Virus record (IMG/VR): IMGVR_UViG_3300027852_000047
Location: 1 to 51,829 of that record
Source: a virus
DNA: 51,829 nucleotides
Reading direction: 5' to 3' (one strand)
The notes under the pieces were generated by a model. The model saw only the letters and a program-made list of their open reading frames with translations, was not told where the DNA came from and made no database searches. Position numbers and translations under genes: made by a program. Shown in pieces: positions 47,725 to 51,829 of the stretch (positions within the stretch are counted from its first letter, which is position 1; each line of letters opens with the position of its first letter).

Positions 47725-47885
47725 TGCGTACTCCACGGTTTTGCCAGCCAGTCGCGCCACTGTAGGTGCCACTTGATTTCGCTGGCGACTTCCACAAGGC
47801 CACGGCTTGACGCGGCAATGTAGGCTTGTTCCAGAGTGCGCCCCGTATAGGTGCGCAGTCCGAATTGCGCTTGTTCGTTTGGCAC
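47721..47885 (-). CDS. 54-residue hypothetical protein
   Basis: Starts at GTG 47885 sharing one base with the previous stop (TAGTG) and ends in ATGA with the next gene. The sequence has RTYTGRTLEQAYIAASSRGL and EIKWHLQWRDWLAKPW. No family is recognised. Confidence 0.56.
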   Translation of the reverse strand: MPNEQAQFGLRTYTGRTLEQAYIAASSRGLVEVASEIKWHLQWRDWLAKPWSTQ

Positions 47886-48076
47886 TAGGATTTCTCCAGT
47901 ACTCTTTTCGCTTCGCCAGCCATGTCAGTGTCCAGCAAAGCCGTTGCCGTTGCCACTGTCAACCGAAGCCGTGCAAGCTCCAACTGGAGTGCATTGGTTG
48001 TGGTGACATATTCCGCCACCTTGTCCTGAGCGAGTTTCCGCTCAAGCACAAGTGCCTCGTTTTCGGTCACGGTCAC
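47885..48076 (-). CDS. Hypothetical coiled-coil protein
   Basis: A 63-residue protein (MTVTENEALVLERKLAQDKV, LQLELARLRLTVATATALLD), an almost continuous heptad pattern suggesting a dimeric or trimeric coil. GTG start in GTGA overlap. Confidence 0.6.
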   Translation of the reverse strand: MTVTENEALVLERKLAQDKVAEYVTTTNALQLELARLRLTVATATALLDTDMAGEAKRVLEKS

Positions 48077-48267
48077 TCGCTTTCGTAATCCCGCAGGTCA
48101 TACCTACCGATCACCAGATGTTCGGAGTCCTTCAACAATGCTCCATCATGGCCTACCCGCAACATCTGTGCCACCTTTTCGGCATACGTCGCAAACATGT
48201 TGCGAGTAGCCTGATTGTGGCGATCCTTTGCGGGCACGCGCAACGTGATTGTCAGATCAACGTCCAC
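48073..48267 (-). CDS. Hypothetical protein
   Basis: A 64-residue protein (VDLTITLRVPAKDRHNQATR ...) with a strand then helix (FATYAEKVAQMLRVG). GTG 48267 has a strong GGGAGG upstream. It heads the tightly packed leftward gene string. Confidence 0.6.
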   Translation of the reverse strand: MDVDLTITLRVPAKDRHNQATRNMFATYAEKVAQMLRVGHDGALLKDSEHLVIGRYDLRDYESE

Positions 48268-48466
48268 TGTGTGCCTCCCTATTCTGCCAAGATGGCAGGG
48301 ACCTTTCCTACTCCATCAAGGGGCGTATTCAGCCCCTACCATGTTGGCGATACCGGCAGGGTGTATTGAGGTGTATACATTACTACCTCGCTCTTACACC
48401 CCTGCTGCGACTTCAATTGCTCCACAAGCCGTCACTTGCTTCTCAGCAGCATTAGTCGCCATTTGT

Positions 48467-48501
48467 GCCGGGAGTTAGCTGTTTGGCGTGCTACTCCCGG
48501 C
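48467..48501. ncRNA. 9-bp perfect hairpin
   Basis: GCCGGGAGT (48467-48475) pairs with ACTCCCGGC (48493-48501) around a 17-base loop. It is stable on either strand, with no T-run following. It may be an RNA structure or processing site. Confidence 0.5.
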
Positions 48502-48559
48502 GGGCAAGGGCGGGCAGCTTTGCCGTGCTGCATTGCAAGCCCCTGCTCTGTGTCTAGCA

Positions 48560-48621
48560 AGATACGGTCCGGCAGGAGTCGCACCTGTCCGTATTTTTAG
48601 ACCTTTACGTCAACCGTATCT
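48560..48621 (+). terminator. Terminator with competing long-range pairing (attenuator-like)
   Basis: ATACGG (48562-48567) pairs with CCGTAT (48589-48594) around an inner CAGG/CCTG hairpin and is followed by TTTT, a rightward intrinsic terminator. The same left arm, as AGATACGGT (48560-48568), can instead pair with ACCGTATCT (48613-48621). The two folds exclude each other, as in attenuators. Confidence 0.5.
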
Positions 48622-48651
48622 CTATGGCAGCTTGGTCCACTGCCAATATGT

Positions 48652-48701
48652 AGGGTAGGCTGTAACTAATCGTTACAATTGTGCTTAAGGGCACCTACCC
48701 T
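48652..48701. ncRNA. Three-way-junction-like structure
   Basis: Outer arms AGGGTAG(G) (48652-48659) and (C)CTACCCT (48694-48701) enclose TGTAAC/GTTACA (48661-48677) and GTGC/GCAC (48681-48694) hairpins. It lies immediately beyond the stop of the 48705-48950 gene, so it may protect or process that transcript. Confidence 0.45.
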
Positions 48702-48704
48702 GTG

Positions 48705-48950
48705 CTACCAAGGTCTTTCAGTCTTGTGCGCCTTGCGTTGCATCAAGTTGCGCGTGCTGGCCCTGATCCGCATGACTTGGTCCTGCGGTTCTCTGTCTTT
48801 CTTTGCCTGTCTGTCTCCGAAGATACAACTAGCATGTGGCCTGTCGTCTCCGGTAATCACGGGGGGAACACTTCCTACCCGTTTGGCCTCTGCTAGCACC
48901 TTGTTGTCCTGCAAGGACTGTGCCACCTTGGCCCTATTGTCGATGTACAT
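48705..48950 (-). CDS. Hypothetical charged protein, first leftward gene
   Basis: An 81-residue protein (MYIDNRAKVAQSLQDNKVLA, RQAKKDREPQDQVMRIRAS). ATG 48950 is preceded by AAAGGA at correct spacing. It is hydrophilic and basic near the end. It is the first gene downstream of the promoter at 49.73 kb, so probably among the earliest expressed. No family is recognised. Confidence 0.6.
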   Translation of the reverse strand: MYIDNRAKVAQSLQDNKVLAEAKRVGSVPPVITGDDRPHASCIFGDRQAKKDREPQDQVMRIRASTRNLMQRKAHKTERPW

Positions 48951-49233
48951 TCATACATCCTTTTGTTGTGCCAGAGGTTAGGGCCTTGTGGGCCTCTGCC
49001 CCCGGCGGACATGCCAAGATATGCAGGCTGTGTGCCTGATATCGGGATAATGGTGTAAGTTATTACACTGCAACGGGTTACGAGCTTGGTTGCTATTGGT
49101 ATGTATCTTGCTAACCATGCATAATGCAACCCTACTATACATATAGTAATCGCCTAAACCTATGTGATATATGCACTTATGAGGTATTCGCAATGTGCAA
49201 TGTGAGTATGCATTATGCCCTATGCTGCATGTG

Positions 49234-49282
49234 TGTCTCATTTGAGACATAATGTCTCACTGGTATCTGTGGAGTGAGACAT
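49234..49282. promoter_or_regulatory. Four TGAGACA sites (operator or origin cluster)
   Basis: TGAGACA(T) occurs at 49243-49250 and 49275-49282, and in reverse at 49234-49240 and 49252-49259. The middle two form a palindrome, TGAGACAT-A-ATGTCTCA. This arrangement is typical of binding sites for a dimeric regulator or an initiator protein. Confidence 0.55.
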
Positions 49283-49331
49283 ACATGTCCTAAAAACAGG
49301 ACACTAATGCATATTGCATTGGGCATACCGA

Positions 49332-49380
49332 CATGCATGCATACTGCATTGGCCCAGTGGCATGCATGCATAATGCATGG
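49332..49380. repeat. GCATGCAT direct repeat pair
   Basis: CATGCATGCATACTGCATTGG (49332-49352) is repeated with small changes at 49361-49380. Other TGCAT/ATGCA words are frequent from about 49117 to 49400. Alternatively this could be simple-sequence drift, but the spacing of nearly three helical turns is suggestive of iterons. Confidence 0.5.
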
Positions 49381-49555
49381 GGCAAGGGAGTATGCCATTG
49401 TGTCATGCGGTATGCTGTCATGTGTCCGGGGGTACACGTACTCTTTTTAGGACACTTACCCCCACACAGGCCCACAGGGGCGTATATCACCCATTTAATG
49501 CAGTCTGGCCAATACTTGCTAAAATAAAAAACACCCCCTATACAAAAAGCATACT

Positions 49556-49597
49556 CACATAGGGCTACCCACATAGGGCTACCCACATGGGGCTAGC
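49556..49597. repeat. Triple 14-bp tandem repeat
   Basis: CACATAGGGCTACC occurs at 49556-49569 and 49570-49583 exactly, and at 49584-49597 with two changes. It lies between the TGCAT region and the leftward promoter. Confidence 0.75.
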
Positions 49598-49724
49598 CTC
49601 TCTGGGAAAGTTGGCTAACATATAACACCCACAGCGCCAATTGAGGTATATTGCATAAGTGTATGCAGTATGTAGTATTAAGGTGTTAGGGCATTGGGCT
49701 ATGGGTATATGCATATGGGTAAGA

Positions 49725-49753
49725 AGGGTAGCACATCTGGAAACGTTTGTCAA
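49725..49753 (-). promoter_or_regulatory. Leftward divergent promoter
   Basis: Minus strand TTGACA (49748-49753), a 17-base spacer ending TGTGC, then TACCCT (49725-49730). The -10 is weak, but TGTGC resembles other family members. It shares a 17-bp upstream box with the rightward promoter at 49930. Confidence 0.6.
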
Positions 49754-49762
49754 GTGTTTTCT
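49746..49762 (-). repeat. Shared promoter box, left copy
   Basis: The minus strand reads AGAAAACACTTGACAAA, an exact inverted copy of 49921-49937. It includes the -35 hexamer and 8 bases upstream. In both copies GTTTCC follows at or one base after the box. Confidence 0.85.
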
Positions 49763-49920
49763 TTGCCAAGGGGCAAAATAGTTTGTAAACCCTGCGGGAG
49801 CAGCATATTACTAGCCACCGATGGCGTAACTGGAACTAATAGCTACACTTAGCTTAACACTTAACTCCAGCGTTTACAGGGACTTAGGGCATTGGTGGCC
49901 ACAGTATGCGAAAATAATTC

Positions 49921-49937
49921 AGAAAACACTTGACAAA
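49921..49937 (+). repeat. Shared promoter box, right copy
   Basis: AGAAAACACTTGACAAA in plus orientation, facing away from the left copy 158 bases off. A common regulator binding this box could control both transcription blocks together. Confidence 0.85.
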
Positions 49938-49958
49938 GTTTCCGGAAAGTGATAAACT
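49930..49958 (+). promoter_or_regulatory. Rightward promoter for the packaging/structural block
   Basis: TTGACA (49930-49935), a 17-base spacer, then TAAACT (49953-49958). It would start transcription near 49965, giving a leader of about 115 bases before the membrane micropeptide and terS. Confidence 0.6.
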
Positions 49959-49982
49959 TGTATAGATCGAAAAGGCACTGTG

Positions 49983-50060
49983 CTGCAGGGGCGTGGTCCG
50001 GTCCGGGTTCCCCGACTCGTTGACCACCCCGGGGAAAGGGTTGTGGCCGTTCTCCTGCAG
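49983..50060 (+). promoter_or_regulatory. Structured leader before terS
   Basis: CTGCAGG (49983-49989) pairs with CCTGCAG (50054-50060). Inside them GTGGTC (49993-49998) pairs with GACCAC (50022-50027), with a GC-rich loop. It could be a folded 5' UTR or part of the packaging start region, since terS follows. Confidence 0.45.
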
Positions 50061-50079
50061 ACCAATTGAAAGGACCGGA

Positions 50080-50151
50080 ATGACTTACATCACTTATGCG
50101 GCTCTCATGGCTATCGGCGTTGCTGACATCTTTTGGTGGTTGCGCAAGTAG
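50080..50151 (+). CDS. 23-residue membrane micropeptide ending ADIFWWLRK
   Basis: A hydrophobic part (YAALMAIGV) then ADIFWWLRK, identical in its last nine residues to the 20-residue peptide at 43038-43100 on the other strand. AAAGGA is well placed before ATG 50080. It is the first gene of the rightward block and overlaps the terS start by one base (TAGTG). Confidence 0.65.
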   Translation: MTYITYAALMAIGVADIFWWLRK

Positions 50152-50810
50152 TGGCTCGTAAGCGCAGGAAGGCACAAGTCAACCACCATCGTGGTATGGT
50201 CACGCCACAAGCCGACAAAGAGATGATCGTCCAGCTTCATTCCCTTGGGAAGTCAAAAGCTGCGATCACCAAGGCTACTGGCTATGCGTGGGCCACTATC
50301 ACGAAGGTGCTGACAGAGGCAGAGAGGGATCCGGACCTGAAGGCCGCAAGGGCTTTAGCACTGGACGCCATGGCCAGCCGCGTGACGCTGAAGGCTGATG
50401 AGATAATCACATCCATCGGCCCAGAGGAACTCGAAGCTGGGCTAATCAAGGCTTACGACGACGACGGTAAGTTGAAGTCAGCTAAGCGATACGGCCCCAC
50501 TCTGACTGAAAAAGCCACAGCCGGTGCCATCCTCATTGACAAGAAGAAGATTCTGGCCGACATGAAGGCCGCTCTTCTCGCCAATGGTGTGGATGCAGGA
50601 GGACTGCCGCTCCCTGGCAATGTGGATGATGCCTTGAGGCAGATAGCTGGACGCGTGAAGCAGCTCCAGTTAGTGAATGTGCAGTTTCGAGATGCACACG
50701 AAGACCTGATTACCTCGGTGGAAGAGGTCACAGGGGAAGACTTGCAAGCGCAAGCAGTGGATGCGGACTTCGAGGAGTTGGATCTGGACAACGTTCCTGT
50801 CCAAGAATGA
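50151..50810 (+). CDS. terS: Probable terminase small subunit
   Basis: A 219-residue protein. Basic N-terminus, then a helix-turn-helix-like region (KEMIVQLHSLGKSKAAITKA, ATITKVLTEAE), a helical oligomerisation part (ALDAMASRVTLKADEIITSI) and an acidic C-terminus. Position just upstream of terL fits the packaging-site recognition subunit. GTG 50151 shares a base with the micropeptide stop; a longer TTG reading is rejected. Confidence 0.72.
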   Translation: MARKRRKAQVNHHRGMVTPQADKEMIVQLHSLGKSKAAITKATGYAWATITKVLTEAERDPDLKAARALALDAMASRVTLKADEIITSIGPEELEAGLIKAYDDDGKLKSAKRYGPTLTEKATAGAILIDKKKILADMKAALLANGVDAGGLPLPGNVDDALRQIAGRVKQLQLVNVQFRDAHEDLITSVEEVTGEDLQAQAVDADFEELDLDNVPVQE

Positions 50811-50811
50811 T

Positions 50812-50886
50812 GGGCGTGAGTGGTCTAATAGGAAAGACGCTGCACATTGTGCGGAGACGAGGGTTCGAGTCCCTCGCTAGCCCCCA
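50812..50886 (+). tRNA. Degenerate tRNA-like element between terS and terL
   Basis: The T-arm is perfect (GAGGG-TTCGAGT-CCCTC, 50859-50875). The D-arm GTCT/AGAC has a loop containing GG, and CCA follows the acceptor. However, the acceptor (GGGCGTG with CTAGCCC) has two mismatches, and the anticodon stem CTGCA/TGCGG leaves a 5-base loop, so no anticodon can be assigned. It is either a decayed tRNA or a tRNA-mimic RNA. Confidence 0.45.
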
Positions 50887-50902
50887 CCACAGTTAGGATC
50901 CA

Positions 50903-51829
50903 ATGTCCCAACAGAATCTTCCTGAACTACTGGAGCTTCTCTGTGATCTCGACGCGTTGCTCGCAACATACCGAACCAACAAGATCGTGTTCTACAGGCC
51001 CATCGGCCAGCAACCCGCCTTCCACTCCGGAGGACGGGCGTTCGTACGTGTGGTACTTGGAGCAAATCGCTCCGGAAAGTCAGTAGGTGGTGCCTGTGAG
51101 GCAATTGCTCATTCACTCGGCTACCGCCCGTGGTTGCCAGAATCCCATCCGGATCGCACAGTATCACTTCCAGATGGATCACCAATCCCCGTACCTAATG
51201 TTGGACGAGTTCTGGCTCAAAACTATGAACACGCCATTAAACAGACCATCTGGGGCAAGTACGAGGAATGGGCACCCAAGCACCTAATCAAGAAAGTTCA
51301 CTACAACCAACGCCAAGTCCCTACGCAGATTGACTGGGCCAACGGGTCAGTTACATACTTCATGTCCAACGACCAGAAGGACATGGTCTTTGAGGGTACC
51401 AACGGACATTGGTTCTGGGTGGATGAGCCCTGCGACTATTCCAAGTACGTGGGACTCAAACGTGGCCTGACTGACTTTGGCGGACACTGCTGGATGACGC
51501 TCACGCCCCTCACGCAGCCATGGATCTACAACATCTTGGTTTCGCGTGCTGGCGATGACGACGATGACTCAGTGTTGCTGTACAAGTTGTCCATCTGGGA
51601 CAACTGCATCGACAACGGTGGCCACCTGTCCAGAGCAGCCATCAATGAGTTCCTCAAGGATCTACGTGAAGAGGAAATGGAAGCTCGCCTCCATGGCAAC
51701 TTCCTCCACTTGGCTGGACGAGTATTCAAAGCGTGGCAGCCCACGACGCCATACTGGGTCAACCCGCACCCCATCCCGCGAACATGGCCCCGGGTTTGTG
51801 TGATTGATCCACACAAGCGCAAGCCCTGT
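50903..51829 (+). CDS. terL: Terminase large subunit, N-terminal ATPase part (partial)
   Basis: Starts at ATG 50903 after the tRNA-like element and runs off the contig end, continuing in frame at base 8. The ATPase motor is clear: LGANRSGKSVGG (Walker A), GHWFWVDEPCDYSKY (Walker B with catalytic Glu) and a TLTPLTQPW coupling region. It pumps DNA into the prohead through the portal. No ribosome site is strong; GGATC lies near. Confidence 0.9.
   Translation, partial: MSQQNLPELLELLCDLDALLATYRTNKIVFYRPIGQQPAFHSGGRAFVRVVLGANRSGKSVGGACEAIAHSLGYRPWLPESHPDRTVSLPDGSPIPVPNVGRVLAQNYEHAIKQTIWGKYEEWAPKHLIKKVHYNQRQVPTQIDWANGSVTYFMSNDQKDMVFEGTNGHWFWVDEPCDYSKYVGLKRGLTDFGGHCWMTLTPLTQPWIYNILVSRAGDDDDDSVLLYKLSIWDNCIDNGGHLSRAAINEFLKDLREEEMEARLHGNFLHLAGRVFKAWQPTTPYWVNPHPIPRTWPRVCVIDPHKRKPC
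51704..51829. repeat. Right copy of 126-bp terminal overlap
   Basis: Identical to 8-133. Trimming one copy and joining the ends restores an uninterrupted terL gene and gives a circle of about 51,696 bp. Confidence 0.9.

Larger units (their letters stand above)
48268..48704. other. Structured non-coding stretch
   Basis: No convincing gene. Several hairpins occur: CTGCCA/TGGCAG at 48284-48298, AGGGGC/GCCCCT around 48319-48337, and the two longer ones listed separately. A possible 14-residue leader reading (MYTPQYTLPVSPTW, minus strand, after GAGG near 48380) is too short to accept. Confidence 0.5.
48951..50079. other. Divergent non-coding control region, candidate origin
   Basis: About 1.1 kb without credible genes between the two transcription blocks. 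It is AT-rich in places and dense in short repeats and palindromes, and it contains a divergent promoter pair. A CAGAGG/CCTCTG hairpin (48972-48998) precedes the first leftward ribosome site. ORFs in this stretch have biased, repeat-driven composition and were not accepted. Confidence 0.55.

Noticed and set aside
48560-48623. A third tRNA on the minus strand
   Set aside because: A T-arm-like hairpin and closing arms are present, but the sequence between them is too short for D and anticodon arms and the T-arm is not next to the acceptor. The attenuator reading fits better.
48978-49586. Small leftward frames in the divergent region
   Set aside because: His/Met/Cys-biased translations of TGCAT repeats, with no ribosome sites. 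The stretch is better explained as control DNA.
49113-49600. CRISPR array
   Set aside because: Repeats are short, irregularly spaced or directly tandem, with no repeat-spacer alternation and no cas genes.
1-51829. Temperate lifestyle
   Set aside because: No integrase, excisionase, repressor or partition genes were recognised in either strand, and all large leftward genes are replication or nucleotide-metabolism functions.

Overview
This window is the near-complete genome of a short-tailed (podovirus-type), apparently strictly lytic Caudoviricetes phage, written as one linear contig that should be circular. Bases 8-133 are repeated exactly at 51704-51829, so the true circle is about 51,696 bp. 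The contig is cut inside the large terminase gene (ATPase half at the right end, nuclease half at the left end). Bases 1-9 look like the tail of an Illumina adapter. The podovirus assignment rests on a large portal, an HK97-type capsid protein, a P22 gp10-like tail nozzle, a beta-helix tailspike and three consecutive ejection-type proteins, with no tape measure, sheath or major tail tube gene. No integrase, repressor or phage RNA polymerase was recognised. The amidase and spanin-like lysis genes point to a Gram-negative host, which cannot be named from the sequence.

Layout. There are two convergent transcription blocks. The rightward block starts at a structured leader near 49.93 kb and runs through a 23-residue membrane peptide, terS, a tRNA-like element, terL (across the contig join), portal, small head genes, scaffold, capsid, a terminator at 7.2 kb, a glycosyltransferase, adhesin and tail genes, two GNAT-like proteins, ejection proteins and a six-gene lysis cassette ending at 25,223. 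The leftward block runs from about 49.73 kb down to 25,346. It holds dozens of small tightly overlapping genes, then primase, a SAM methyltransferase, family A DNA polymerase, B12-dependent ribonucleotide reductase, a single-strand DNA binding protein, a tRNA-Glu-like gene, a RecB/Cas4-type nuclease, dNMP kinase, DnaB-type helicase, RuvC-like resolvase and a GroES-like co-chaperonin. The blocks meet at a GC-rich hairpin at 25,310-25,337.

Control. Several leftward promoters share TTGAC-N17-TATACT, often with TGTGC just before the -10 (30.8, 36.5 and 40.9 kb, with weaker relatives at 41.6 and 49.7 kb). The divergent region at 48.95-50.08 kb has few genes and many repeats. It contains a mirrored promoter pair sharing a perfect 17-bp inverted box, four TGAGACA sites, GCATGCAT repeats and a 14-bp triple tandem. 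It is the best candidate for the replication origin and the early/late switch.

Most unusual content. A nine-member family of about 95-100 residue proteins (43.1-46.8 kb) shares an I-x-I-D-G-x-x-V N-terminus and a C-terminal helix but has completely diversified middles. Smaller sets at 35.4-36.3 and 40.4-40.9 kb have the same layout and may be distant relatives. Two membrane micropeptides 7 kb apart end identically in ADIFWWLRK. Many further membrane or zinc-binding peptides under 60 residues fill the leftward block. Together these look like a host-takeover or counter-defence region of largely undescribed genes.
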